Source of the DNA: UBA6244 sp965140775 | GTDB lineage: Bacteria > Bacteroidota > Bacteroidia > Bacteroidales > F082 | DNA: 64,000 nucleotides | Direction: 5' to 3' | Assembly: GCA_965140775.1 (NCBI GenBank) | Contig: OZ223471.1 | Location: 1,488,001 to 1,552,000, forward strand | Part shown: in pieces, positions 1 to 8,276 of the stretch | Layout of the letters: each line of letters opens with the position of its first letter | Position numbering within the stretch: position 1 is the first letter of the stretch | Position numbers and translations under genes: made by a program | The notes under the pieces: generated by a model | The model's input: only the letters and a program-made list of their open reading frames with translations | The model's database searches: none | What the model was told of the DNA's origin: nothing

Positions 1-191
1 ATTGCATTCGACTTGCCGGTGTGTACCATTGCGAGGATGAGCATGATACGCATGGGTTCAATCAGATATAATGGAAACCCGATCAGGTGTGAAAATGTGG
101 GAACGAAATAGATAACAGTCAATGCTGAAAAATCGATTAGCAAGCTACCTATAAATTTTTGTTGCTTAATACCCGCAGTAAGTGAATTCAT
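1..191 (-). CDS. Membrane protein, N-terminal part only (runs off the window)
   Basis: Reading the minus strand from an ATG at 191-189 gives 63 uninterrupted codons to the window edge. The fragment starts MNSLTAGIKQQKF and is strongly hydrophobic from about residue 15 to 60, with two likely membrane helices, so it is the N-terminus of an integral membrane protein of unknown function. A Bacteroidota -7 element lies upstream at 265-272, which supports a transcript starting here. The family cannot be decided from the fragment. Confidence 0.6.
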   Translation of the reverse strand, partial: MNSLTAGIKQQKFIGSLLIDFSALTVIYFVPTFSHLIGFPLYLIEPMRIMLILAMVHTGKSNA

Positions 192-264
192 CTAAGTAAT
201 TGATTTAATAATATATGTGATACCCTTCTATTGGCGTTGTAGGATAAACAAAATCCAACTACGA

Positions 265-272
265 CAAAGGTA
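265..272 (-). promoter_or_regulatory. -7 element TACCTTTG for the gene at 1-191
   Basis: A match to the Bacteroidota TAnnTTTG element lies on the minus strand, about 70 nt upstream of the ATG at 191. No convincing -33 TTTG was found at the usual spacing. Confidence 0.45.
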
Positions 273-280
273 AAACAATT

Positions 281-808
281 TTAATCAATTGTCCATGGTC
301 TTAATTCATCGGCTTCCGACCAGGCAGCAACCCATTGGGGCAAGGGCAGATTGGCATGTTCTATCCCCATGGCCCTGAGTACCTCCTCCACCTTTACCAA
401 TCCGTTTTTGGAGGTTACGCCCGTACGTATCAATGCGGCTGAATGTATTTTGTCCTGACGGATGGTCTGTTGGTGGAAATAAATCCATTTGTCGTCGGCG
501 GCTACAATTTGGGTTTTGAGCGTGTATTTTTGAAAAAGTTTCAGTCGGTGGCGATATCTTACACTGGATCCGGCCACGGCGAGTCCCCATTTTTGTTCTT
601 TAACCACTTTCAAAAGACCCATTCTTAACGCCATTTCAAATCTGCCGAAGTCCATCATGGTTAGATGCCGACCATTGTTAAGTTCAATAAACGGGTCGAT
701 GTCGGTGATGCAAACACGCATGGGAATGACGCTTGTTTCTGAAAAATGCAGCTTCGGTTTAAATTTGCTTTTTATCAGGGTGCGTGCCAGGCGCAGATAG
801 GGGTACAT
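281..808 (-). CDS. Hot-dog fold acyl-CoA thioesterase family protein
   Basis: The 175-residue product resembles thioesterases of the 4HBT/THEM6-like group. Supporting features are the segment DIDPFIELNNGRHLTMMDFG at about residues 36-55, where the conserved Asp/Asn region of the family falls, and the following MGLLKVVKEQKWGLAVAGSSVRYRH strand-helix pattern, given here only as a description of position 62-86. It probably hydrolyses an acyl thioester in the cytoplasm; the substrate is unknown. It begins 3 bp after rpe ends and is almost certainly cotranscribed with it. Confidence 0.75.
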   Translation of the reverse strand: MYPYLRLARTLIKSKFKPKLHFSETSVIPMRVCITDIDPFIELNNGRHLTMMDFGRFEMALRMGLLKVVKEQKWGLAVAGSSVRYRHRLKLFQKYTLKTQIVAADDKWIYFHQQTIRQDKIHSAALIRTGVTSKNGLVKVEEVLRAMGIEHANLPLPQWVAAWSEADELRPWTID

Positions 809-811
809 GAA

Positions 812-1459
812 CTACTGCTTTAGTAAGTGAATGGTATTGAGTGGGTTGTCTGAACTGAAAACCGTGTTTCCCGCCACAAGGACATCTGCTCCGGCCTCCA
901 CCAACAGGTGATGGTTTTCGAGGGTTACACCGCCGTCCACCTCAATAAGGGCTTGGCTTCCGCTGGTTGTGATGAGTTCTTTGAGCCGGCGAATTTTACC
1001 ATAGGTTTGCTCAATAAATTTTTGACCGCCAAACCCCGGATTCACCGACATGAGCAATACCACATCCAAGTCGGTGATAATTTCTTCCAACACCGCAACA
1101 GGTGTGTGGGGATTGAGTACCACACCGGCTTTCAGTCCTGCGCTTTTCATGGCCTGAATGGATCGGTGAAGATGGATGCTGGCTTCGTAATGAAGGGTCA
1201 GTATATCGGCTCCGGCTTCCTTAAATTGTTGGATGTATCGTTCGGGTTGCACGATCATGAGGTGGACATCCAATGGTTTGTTAGCGAGTTTTTTAACCGC
1301 TTTAATGATGGGCATTCCGAAGGAAATGTTGGGCACAAATACTCCGTCCATCACATCCAGATGAAACCAATCGGCTTCACTTTGATTGACCATCTGGATA
1401 TCCTTTTCCAGGTTGGTGAAATTGGCCGAAAGCAGGGAGGGGGCGATGAGGTGACTCAT
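812..1459 (-). CDS. rpe: Ribulose-phosphate 3-epimerase
   Basis: This enzyme interconverts ribulose 5-phosphate and xylulose 5-phosphate in the pentose phosphate pathway. The 215-residue TIM barrel has the usual family length and shows the start IAPSLLSANF, the metal-site motif HLDVMDGVFVPN at about residues 33-44, DVHLMI near 64-69, VNPGFGGQKF near 139-148 and the catalytic-strand motif EVDGGV near 173-178. It is the first gene of a two-gene unit with the thioesterase. Its promoter lies directly behind the rpoD terminator, giving a predicted 5' leader of only about 8 nt. Confidence 0.97.
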   Translation of the reverse strand: MSHLIAPSLLSANFTNLEKDIQMVNQSEADWFHLDVMDGVFVPNISFGMPIIKAVKKLANKPLDVHLMIVQPERYIQQFKEAGADILTLHYEASIHLHRSIQAMKSAGLKAGVVLNPHTPVAVLEEIITDLDVVLLMSVNPGFGGQKFIEQTYGKIRRLKELITTSGSQALIEVDGGVTLENHHLLVEAGADVLVAGNTVFSSDNPLNTIHLLKQ

Positions 1460-1473
1460 GTGTAATTTTTTTG

Positions 1474-1481
1474 CAAAGATA
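1474..1481 (-). promoter_or_regulatory. -7 element TATCTTTG of rpe
   Basis: The element ends 14 nt before the rpe ATG, so transcription should begin roughly 8 nt upstream of it. It overlaps the last base of the U-tract of the rpoD terminator, so any -33 contact must lie inside the terminator hairpin DNA. Confidence 0.65.
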
Positions 1482-1506
1482 AAAAAAAGCGTCCCGAGGG
1501 ACGCTT
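1481..1506 (-). terminator. Intrinsic terminator of rpoD
   Basis: A perfect GC-rich stem, AAGCGTCC paired with GGACGCTT around a four-base loop, is followed on the minus strand by eight T residues. It lies 8 nt past the rpoD stop codon. Confidence 0.9.
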
Positions 1507-1513
1507 CAATTTT

Positions 1514-2377
1514 TTAACCCAGATAGGATTTTAATATTTTACTTCTGGAGGTATGTTTCAGACGGCGGATGGCTTTTTCTTTAATCTGACGAACGCGTTC
1601 GCGGGTCAGGTCAAATTTTTCACCAATTTCTTCCAGCGTCATGGGGTGTCCGGCGTTCAGGCCAAAGTACAACTTCACCACATCGGCTTCACGTTGGGTG
1701 AGGGTTTGAATGGCACGATCAATTTCTTTACGCAACGATTCGTACAACAATCCTGTTTCGGGTGTGGTGGCTTCTTCGCTGCGAAGTACATCATACATGG
1801 TGTTGTCTTCGTCTTGAATCAAGGGGGCATCCATCGATACGTGACGTCCTGCATTGCGCATGGATTCTTTTACTTCGCCTTCGGTCATTTCCAGTTCGGA
1901 AGCAATTTCTTCCGAGTTGGGCTCACGTTCAAAGGATTGTTCCAGGCGTGCAGAAGCCTTGTTGATTTTGTTGATGGAGCCAATTTTATTCAACGGAAGA
2001 CGAACAATACGCGATTGTTCGGCCAATGCCTGAAGGATACTTTGGCGAATCCACCAAACGGCGTACGAAATAAATTTAAAACCCCGGGTTTCGTCAAAAC
2101 GCTGAGCGGCTTTGATTAACCCCAAATTACCTTCGTTGATTAAGTCAGGAAGGCTAAGGCCTTGATTTTGATATTGTTTAGACACGGAAACAACGAAACG
2201 AAGGTTAGCCTTGGTTAATTTTTCAAGTGCTGCACGGTCGCCCTGTTTGATCCTTCGGGCGAGTTCAACCTCTTCTTCCGCAGTAATCAAATCCACCTTG
2301 CCAATTTCCTGAAGGTATTTGTCAAGCGATGCGGTTTCGCGGTTGGTTACCTGCTTCGTAATTTTAAGCTGCCTCAT
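1514..2377 (-). CDS. rpoD: Primary sigma factor of RNA polymerase, Bacteroidota type
   Basis: The 287-residue protein is the short SigA/RpoD form typical of Bacteroidota, lacking the long region 1.1. It starts MRQLKITKQVT, has region 1.2 (DKYLQEIGKVDLIT, about 19-32), region 2 with the core-binding and melting segment (LPDLINEGNLGLIKAAQRFD then FKFISYAVWWIRQ, about 76-112), region 3 and a region 4 helix-turn-helix (LTLEEIGEKFDLTRERVRQI-like, about 247-266). This factor is the expected reader of the TAnnTTTG elements found throughout the window. It starts 51 bp after pnp ends with no terminator between, so it may be partly cotranscribed with pnp. Confidence 0.97.
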   Translation of the reverse strand: MRQLKITKQVTNRETASLDKYLQEIGKVDLITAEEEVELARRIKQGDRAALEKLTKANLRFVVSVSKQYQNQGLSLPDLINEGNLGLIKAAQRFDETRGFKFISYAVWWIRQSILQALAEQSRIVRLPLNKIGSINKINKASARLEQSFEREPNSEEIASELEMTEGEVKESMRNAGRHVSMDAPLIQDEDNTMYDVLRSEEATTPETGLLYESLRKEIDRAIQTLTQREADVVKLYFGLNAGHPMTLEEIGEKFDLTRERVRQIKEKAIRRLKHTSRSKILKSYLG

Positions 2378-2428
2378 ACTATTTCATCCAATTAAAACTG
2401 AAACTTATACGATTATCTTGATAAAAGG

Positions 2429-4678
2429 TTACCTGCGTGGTTTGTCGTGACGGTCGTTACGATCGTTACGGTTGCGGTCGTTGTTGTCGCGTCTCTCGGG
2501 GCGATCGCGCCGTTCTGATCTCTCAGGACGGTCGGTGTTCGACATACCTTCGGGGCGTGGCAGCAGTACTTTTCTGGAAAGTTTGAGTTTTCCGGTTTTG
2601 GCATCTATACCCACCAATTTCACGTCAATTTTTTCGCCTTGTTTCAACACATCTTCCGGATTTTCAATGCGTTTCCAGTCGATTTCTGAAACGTGAAGCA
2701 GTCCGTCTTTGCCGGGTAGAATTTCCACAAATGCGCCAAAAGCAACAATGCTTTTTACGGTACCGTGGTAAATTTTATCGAGTTCGGGAACAGCTGTAAT
2801 GCCTCCAATCCAATCCCTGGCTGCGTCAATGGAAGTTTTGTTGGGTCCCATGATGTCGATAACACCTTGGTTGCCAATTTCTTCGATGACGATGGTACAT
2901 CCGGTAACCTTTTGAATTTCCTGAATAACTTTTCCGCCGGGTCCGATAACGGCACCAATGAATTCTTTGTCGATAAACAGTTTTTCGATGCGGGGCACAA
3001 ATTCTTTGTAGTCGGGACGAGGTGCAGCAATGGTGTTGGCCATTTCGCCCAAAATGTGCAAACGACCCTGACGTGCTTGTTCGAGGGCTTGCTCGAGCAC
3101 TTCATACGAAAGCCCATCTACCTTAATGTCCATCTGGCAGGCGGTGATACCATCTCTTGTTCCGGTAACTTTAAAGTCCATGTCGCCCAGGTGATCTTCG
3201 TCGCCGAGGATATCTGAAAGCACGGCAAATTTTCCGCTTTTGCTATCGGAAATCAGTCCCATGGCAATACCGGCAACGGGTTTAATCATGGGCACACCGG
3301 CATCCATCAGGGCAAGAGTTCCGCCACAAACCGAAGCCATGGACGAAGAACCGTTTGATTCGAGAATGTCGGAAACGATGCGAATGGTATAGGGGTTGGT
3401 TTCGTCTTGGGGAACCATGATTTTCAATGCGCGTTCAGCCAGATTACCGTGACCCACTTCACGACGCGAAACGCTCATCATGCGTTTTACTTCGCCGGTG
3501 GAGAAAGGAGGGAAGTTGTAGTGGAGCATGAACTTACGTGAACCTGAAACTACAGCACCATCAATGGTTTGTGAGTCGAGTTTGCTGCCCAGGGTAACGG
3601 TAACCAATGCCTGGGTTTCGCCGCGGGTGAATATGGCAGAACCGTGTGCCGAAGGCAAATAATCCACTTCCGACCAGATGGGGCGAATTTGGTCCATCTT
3701 TCGTCCGTCCAAACGAACACGGTCGTTGAGGATGGCATGACGCACGGCTTCTTTTTCCACATCGTGGAAATAACGTTTTACCATTCCTTCCACTTCAGGG
3801 CGTTCTTCTTCGGAGAAGGTTTCGAGGTAGGCATCGCGAATGGCTTTAAAGGCCTCGGTACGTGCATGTTTATCGGGGTTTGCCTGAAGTGCCAGTTCGT
3901 AACAAGCCTGATAAGTAGCTTCGTGCACTTTGGCTTTCAGCTCTTCATCGTTGGTTTCGTGGCAATATTCGCGTTTGATTTTTGCTTTTTCCACCTTTTC
4001 GGCCAACGCTACCTGTGCGGCGCATTGTTTTTTGATGGCTTCATGTGCCACCTGAATGGCTTGCAGCATATCGGTTTCCGAAACCTCTTTCATTTCGCCC
4101 TCCACCATCATGATGTTATCAGCTGTGGCAGCCACAATCATTTCGATGTCAGCTTCTTCCAATGAAGAGAGGGTGGGGTTGATAACGAATTCGCCGTTGA
4201 TGCGGGCCACGCGTACTTCCGAAATGGGTCCGTTGAAGGGGATGTCGGAAACGGTAAGGGCGGCGGAGGCAGCCAAAGCGGCCAGGGCATCGGGGGCAGT
4301 GTCTTCACCACCTGAAATGAGGCTAATCAACACCTGAGTTTCGGCATGAAAATCATCAGGGAAAAGTGGACGCAGGGCGCGATCGACCAGACGTGAAATC
4401 AGAATTTCGTGTTCCGACGGACGGGCTTCTCTTTTGAAGAAACCGCCGGGGAATTTTCCGGTTGATGCGTATTTTTCTTTGTATTCTACCGAGAGGGGCA
4501 TAAAATCTACGTCCTCGCGGGCATCCTGAGCGGCAACAACAGTGGCCAGGAGCATGGTGTCGCCCATGCGGACAACTACCGAACCGTCAGCTTGTTTGGC
4601 AAGTTTTCCGGTTTCAATGGTAACGGTTCTCCCGTCTTCAAGTACAAAAGAGGAGGTTATTGGTTCTAATGGTTTCAT
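2429..4678 (-). CDS. pnp: Polyribonucleotide nucleotidyltransferase (PNPase)
   Basis: PNPase degrades RNA 3' to 5' using phosphate. The 749-residue sequence has two RNase PH-like domains (about 10-140 and 310-540) separated by the all-helical linker, a KH domain with GPGGKVIQEIQ near residue 575, and an S1 domain (about 625-695, GTVKSIVAFGAFVEILPG). It ends in an unusually basic and acidic low-complexity tail of about 45 residues rich in Arg, Asp and Asn, which should be disordered and may bind RNA. The order rpsO-pnp is the classical one, although a strong terminator lies between them here. Confidence 0.98.
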   Translation of the reverse strand: MKPLEPITSSFVLEDGRTVTIETGKLAKQADGSVVVRMGDTMLLATVVAAQDAREDVDFMPLSVEYKEKYASTGKFPGGFFKREARPSEHEILISRLVDRALRPLFPDDFHAETQVLISLISGGEDTAPDALAALAASAALTVSDIPFNGPISEVRVARINGEFVINPTLSSLEEADIEMIVAATADNIMMVEGEMKEVSETDMLQAIQVAHEAIKKQCAAQVALAEKVEKAKIKREYCHETNDEELKAKVHEATYQACYELALQANPDKHARTEAFKAIRDAYLETFSEEERPEVEGMVKRYFHDVEKEAVRHAILNDRVRLDGRKMDQIRPIWSEVDYLPSAHGSAIFTRGETQALVTVTLGSKLDSQTIDGAVVSGSRKFMLHYNFPPFSTGEVKRMMSVSRREVGHGNLAERALKIMVPQDETNPYTIRIVSDILESNGSSSMASVCGGTLALMDAGVPMIKPVAGIAMGLISDSKSGKFAVLSDILGDEDHLGDMDFKVTGTRDGITACQMDIKVDGLSYEVLEQALEQARQGRLHILGEMANTIAAPRPDYKEFVPRIEKLFIDKEFIGAVIGPGGKVIQEIQKVTGCTIVIEEIGNQGVIDIMGPNKTSIDAARDWIGGITAVPELDKIYHGTVKSIVAFGAFVEILPGKDGLLHVSEIDWKRIENPEDVLKQGEKIDVKLVGIDAKTGKLKLSRKVLLPRPEGMSNTDRPERSERRDRPERRDNNDRNRNDRNDRHDKPRR

Positions 4679-4720
4679 ATACTAATTTGTGAGGTTAAAA
4701 ATTGAGTGTACTGAAAACAC

Positions 4721-4750
4721 AAAAAAAGGCAATCGGTAAATTGCCTTTCT
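4721..4750 (-). terminator. Intrinsic terminator of rpsO
   Basis: A nine-base-pair stem (4725-4733 with 4740-4748, AAAGGCAAT/ATTGCCTTT) is followed on the minus strand by a run of T. It sits about 25 nt after the rpsO stop codon and separates rpsO from pnp. Confidence 0.88.
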
Positions 4751-4773
4751 TTGGGAAGGATCCGATGCCTTCT

Positions 4774-5043
4774 TTATTTTCTCAGACCCAGCTGCTTAAT
4801 GATGGCACGATATCTTTCAATATCCTTCTCCTTTAAGTAGTCGAGCAATTTTCTTCTTTTTCCAACAAGTCTGATAAGTGATCTTTGTGTAAAGACGTCC
4901 TTTTTATTATTCTTCAGGTGGCCGGTGAGGTGTTTAATACGGTAGGTGAAAAGCGCAACCTGACCTTCAGCAGAGCCCGTGTCGGTGGCACCTTTGCCGT
5001 ATTTTTCAAAAATCTCTTTTTTCGTTTCAGTCGTTAAATACAT
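4774..5043 (-). CDS. rpsO: 30S ribosomal protein S15
   Basis: S15 binds 16S rRNA in the central domain and starts platform assembly. The 89-residue length is exact for the family, and the motifs TDTGSAEGQVALFTYRI (about 21-37) and SLIRLVGKRRKLLDYL (about 55-70) are diagnostic. The gene has its own -7 element at 5075-5082 and its own terminator. Confidence 0.98.
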   Translation of the reverse strand: MYLTTETKKEIFEKYGKGATDTGSAEGQVALFTYRIKHLTGHLKNNKKDVFTQRSLIRLVGKRRKLLDYLKEKDIERYRAIIKQLGLRK

Positions 5044-5074
5044 ACGTTATATCTTTTACTCAAAATTCGGGCTG

Positions 5075-5082
5075 CAAAAATA
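5075..5082 (-). promoter_or_regulatory. -7 element TATTTTTG of rpsO
   Basis: A TAnnTTTG match on the minus strand, 31 nt upstream of the rpsO ATG, followed by GC-rich initial sequence. Confidence 0.6.
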
Positions 5083-5238
5083 GAAAGATATTTTGAATTA
5101 CACAATCTTTTTAATAATCTTTTTTCTATTTTAAAGCTTTTGTAAATCAGGGGGTTAATTTGTTGAAGAAGATTATTTTTTTGAGTTACAAAAACCGCAG
5201 CCTTTTTATTTGCCGGAGAAGTATCCTTACCGGTTTTT

Positions 5239-5757
5239 TTAGGGTTGCATGGGGTTCTTTTTTCTGGCTATGGAAAGGTAGTTGCTCAACGCACCATATA
5301 TTAATATGGAAAAGGACAGCAGGTAGTGTGCCGAACCGATCATTTTTTCATCGTAATTAATTAAGGTGAAGCCGAAAATGATACATACGAGCCCTCCGAG
5401 GATGTACAGCCAGAATCTGTTGGTTTTTTGATGATCGAAGGCTCCGGCAGCCAGGTACAAAATGCCGTTCATAGCCAGCCAAAATGCCAGGTCGGCCAAC
5501 ACAAACCGCTGCGAGATTTCGGGATAGGTCAGCAGTACCAGTCCGGCAAAAGCATCCATCAGGGGTTCCATGATTACTTTTTCGTTCATCTGTTCGTCGA
5601 AATGCAGAAACAAGTAAATGCCCGTGAGGGCAGCTCCGACGAGCAAGGCGGCACCAAAAAAGAAGCCCATTTCCATGATTGTGAGCGACCAGACCAGTCC
5701 GGCAATGGCAACCACTAAAAGCAGCGATGACCTTAAAATACTGTATATAGATTTCAT
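5239..5757 (-). CDS. HdeD-like membrane protein (DUF308)
   Basis: The product has about 172 residues with six hydrophobic helices arranged as three helical pairs and repeated glycine-containing turns (GAALLVGAALTGIYLFL; YILGGLVCIIFGFTLI), the pattern of the HdeD/DUF308 family. HdeD acts in acid resistance in enterics, but the role here is unknown. The ATG at 5757 was preferred over an in-frame codon at 5808 because a -7 element at 5772-5779 lies between them, so a transcript from that promoter cannot contain the longer start. Confidence 0.7.
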   Translation of the reverse strand: MKSIYSILRSSLLLVVAIAGLVWSLTIMEMGFFFGAALLVGAALTGIYLFLHFDEQMNEKVIMEPLMDAFAGLVLLTYPEISQRFVLADLAFWLAMNGILYLAAGAFDHQKTNRFWLYILGGLVCIIFGFTLINYDEKMIGSAHYLLSFSILIYGALSNYLSIARKKNPMQP

Positions 5758-5771
5758 TGATAAGCTTTTGG

Positions 5772-5779
5772 CAAAGGTA
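5772..5779 (-). promoter_or_regulatory. -7 element TACCTTTG of the DUF308 gene
   Basis: A TAnnTTTG match lies 14 nt before the ATG at 5757, predicting a very short leader. Confidence 0.6.
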
Positions 5780-5918
5780 GGTAGAAATTTGTTTGGGAAT
5801 TCATGCAATTAACCAATAAGCCAATTCATTTGCAGGTGTCGAATAATGACCAAAAGCTTAATCAAATAAATGGGGAGTGAAAAGGGAGATGTTGGTGAGC
5901 GAACAAGAGGTGGTTCCC

Positions 5919-7079
5919 CTAAAAACTATACTTCAACCTCACATAATAAATCTGGCCATAGCCACCAAACTCGGTTCCGGCATCTCCCAGAAAAACCTGA
6001 CTCATCACAAAAAATCCCAGGTTTTGGGTTAGGCTGAAATTTACATTGGGGCCTACGTAGGCGGAGCCGTCCAGGGGGTTGACAATGCCGCTGATGTTGG
6101 CACGAATGAGGGGGGTGATGGGGTAGGCGGCTTCTGCAAAGAAATCGAACTTGGAAAGGGTGAGGGTTTTGGCCGAAAGTTCGCCCACGAGCAAATTTAC
6201 TCCCTGACCTGCCGGTCCGCTGGTGCCTCCGGTGTTGAAAATGGCCGACACATGCATGTAGAAGCTGTTGGGCAGTGTGTAATTGGCTCCGATGGAAGCT
6301 ACCAGTATGCCGGTGGTGTCGGCGAAATTATCTTTGTTTCTGAAATAGGTGGCTTCGCCGTTAAATCCGGCTCCTTGTATTTGTCCCGACCAACCCAAAC
6401 CTGCTACCACATCCGTGGTCATTACGCCTCCGAAAAACTGAAAGTCGTAGTTCCACTTGTTGAATTTATACATGGCGGCGGCGGTTAATTGATGGTCTTT
6501 GTCGAGCTTGGCGGCGAAGGAGAGCGAAGAAAAATTGCCGGTGTAGTACTGCATCAACACCGCATCGCTTCCCGCCCGTTCCACGTAGTCGAAGTCCAGG
6601 TAATTAAAGGCGTTGAAAATATCGTTGGGAGTCCACACGGTGTTAATGCCCCAGTTGATGCGTTGGCGACCAACGGTGGCTTCAAATTTTCCTTTGGTCC
6701 AGGTGGCATAAAATCGGTCGAAGTTGGTGAGGAAAACATAGGAGCTGTCTTGTGCCCAATCGAAGGTCATGTCCACGAGACCCTGGTCGGTGGTGAGCAT
6801 GTCGGTATATTGTGGATAGGTTTGTGCAAGTAATGGTCCGAAGATGAAGTTGTTGCGCATTCCGGCCTGAAATTGCAAGTTGTTGGTGGGGTAGTAGTTG
6901 AAATTGAACCGGTTGTAAACCCCTGACATGTTTTGCCATATCGCCGAATTGGCCGGAGCCATGGTGGTGTTCAGGAACTCCAGAAAGCCGGAGGTTTCGG
7001 TTTTTTTCTGCGTTTGAGATTGGGCGGAGGTGAATACCAGACCTACGAATAATATCAATAATGGTAATCGCTTCATCAT
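5919..7079 (-). CDS. Outer-membrane beta-barrel protein, porin-like
   Basis: A signal peptide (MMKRLPLLILFVGLVFTSAQ) precedes about 365 residues of alternating amphipathic strands ending in the C-terminal phenylalanine typical of barrels (YYVRLKYSF). The segment TVGRQRINWGINTVWTPNDI resembles the DUF1302/porin-like conserved core, a weak family hint. The ATG at 7079 was chosen over an in-frame TTG at 7100 because it starts directly at the signal peptide. It lies 37 bp after the DHOD-like gene and is probably cotranscribed with it. What it transports is unknown. Confidence 0.75.
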   Translation of the reverse strand: MMKRLPLLILFVGLVFTSAQSQTQKKTETSGFLEFLNTTMAPANSAIWQNMSGVYNRFNFNYYPTNNLQFQAGMRNNFIFGPLLAQTYPQYTDMLTTDQGLVDMTFDWAQDSSYVFLTNFDRFYATWTKGKFEATVGRQRINWGINTVWTPNDIFNAFNYLDFDYVERAGSDAVLMQYYTGNFSSLSFAAKLDKDHQLTAAAMYKFNKWNYDFQFFGGVMTTDVVAGLGWSGQIQGAGFNGEATYFRNKDNFADTTGILVASIGANYTLPNSFYMHVSAIFNTGGTSGPAGQGVNLLVGELSAKTLTLSKFDFFAEAAYPITPLIRANISGIVNPLDGSAYVGPNVNFSLTQNLGFFVMSQVFLGDAGTEFGGYGQIYYVRLKYSF

Positions 7080-7116
7080 TCCATTTTTGGGTTTCCCCAA
7101 CTTGTCGGGGAGTAAA

Positions 7117-8103
7117 CTACTCTATTCCCGAGAAGTATTTCATAAACTGAACGCGCTCCCAGGCGGCGGGGTTTTTGGTGTTTTCCACACTCATTTTTCC
7201 GATAAACTCCTCCAACGAGTTGTAACCTTTGCGTTCCATCCAGCCTTTCAGTTCCTCTAGCATGATACCGATTTCTTTGAAGCCTTTTTTGTATAATACG
7301 GAAGCAATTTGAACGGCTTTGGCTCCTGCCAGCAGTTGTTTGATAACAGCGGTTCCGTCGTGAATACCGGTGGAAGCAGCAATATCGCAATGAACACTTT
7401 CGGAAAGCATGGCCACCCAACGCAACGATTGTGCCAGATCGGAAGGCGAGCTGAACACGTTGGAGTTTTTCACTTCCAGGTGCTCAATGTCGATGTCGGG
7501 CGAGAAAAAGCGATTGAACAAAACCAGTCCCTTGATGTTGGTCCAACTCAGCGTTACCAGCGATTTGGCCAAAGCCGAAAAGTAATAGCTCAACTTAATG
7601 GCTACTGGAATTTTAACCAGCGATGTAATGCGGTTGGCAATGTCGAGATATACTTTTTCGTTGTCCATTCCGCTTTTTTCCATGTCGGACGGAAGCACGA
7701 ACACGTTAAGTTCCAGTCCGTCGGCGCCGGCCAGTTCGATACGTTTGGCAAAATCCATCCAGTCGTTGTTCGAAATACAATTGATGGAGGCAATTACGGG
7801 TATGCTCACACTTTTCTTGCAGTCCTTGATCAGGTTAAGATAGGTGTTGATGTCGTTCTCTTTACTGTAGTTATGGATGTAGTCCTGTGCTTCCGGATAG
7901 AAGTTGGCAAAGTCGCCTTCATCGAAAGTTTTGCTCGATGCCACATTGATTTGCTCTTCAAACAGCGATTTCAGCACCACGGCACCGGCTCCATTTTTTT
8001 CCAGTTCAATTACGTTGTCCACCGAATTGGTTAACCCTGAGCTACCGACAATGATCGGATTTTTAAGCTTTAAGCCCATGTATGTTGTTTCCAGACTGAT
8101 CAT
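7117..8103 (-). CDS. Dihydroorotate dehydrogenase-like flavoprotein
   Basis: The 328-residue TIM barrel begins LETTYMGLKLKNPIIVGSSG, as in class 1 DHODs, and keeps PVIASINC (about 98-105), GADGLELNVFV (about 127-137), VAIKLSYYFS (about 165-174) and a C-terminal phosphate-binding TGIHDGTAVIKQLLAGA. It belongs to the DHOD-like group common in Bacteroidota whose members are separate from true PyrD; the usual catalytic Ser/Cys context is not obvious, so pyrimidine synthesis is not assumed. It is followed by an outer-membrane barrel gene in the same direction. Confidence 0.8.
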   Translation of the reverse strand: MISLETTYMGLKLKNPIIVGSSGLTNSVDNVIELEKNGAGAVVLKSLFEEQINVASSKTFDEGDFANFYPEAQDYIHNYSKENDINTYLNLIKDCKKSVSIPVIASINCISNNDWMDFAKRIELAGADGLELNVFVLPSDMEKSGMDNEKVYLDIANRITSLVKIPVAIKLSYYFSALAKSLVTLSWTNIKGLVLFNRFFSPDIDIEHLEVKNSNVFSSPSDLAQSLRWVAMLSESVHCDIAASTGIHDGTAVIKQLLAGAKAVQIASVLYKKGFKEIGIMLEELKGWMERKGYNSLEEFIGKMSVENTKNPAAWERVQFMKYFSGIE

Positions 8104-8255
8104 AGTTCAAGACGTTTTAGTGCGGTTTTATTCCAAAGCGTAAAAATAGTAACTTATGTACTTCATATTTCATGGGTCGAAAATTAAAATCAATTCTAAA
8201 TAATGTGGTTCGGTCGATTTTGAGAAATGTATGTAAAGGGCGAATAATCTTTCAT

Positions 8256-8263
8256 TAGCTTTG
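8256..8263 (+). promoter_or_regulatory. -7 element TAGCTTTG of the GT9 gene
   Basis: A TAnnTTTG match followed by C lies 13 nt before the TTG start at 8277, predicting a leader of about 7 nt. Confidence 0.65.
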
Positions 8264-8276
8264 CAAAAAAAGTCTG

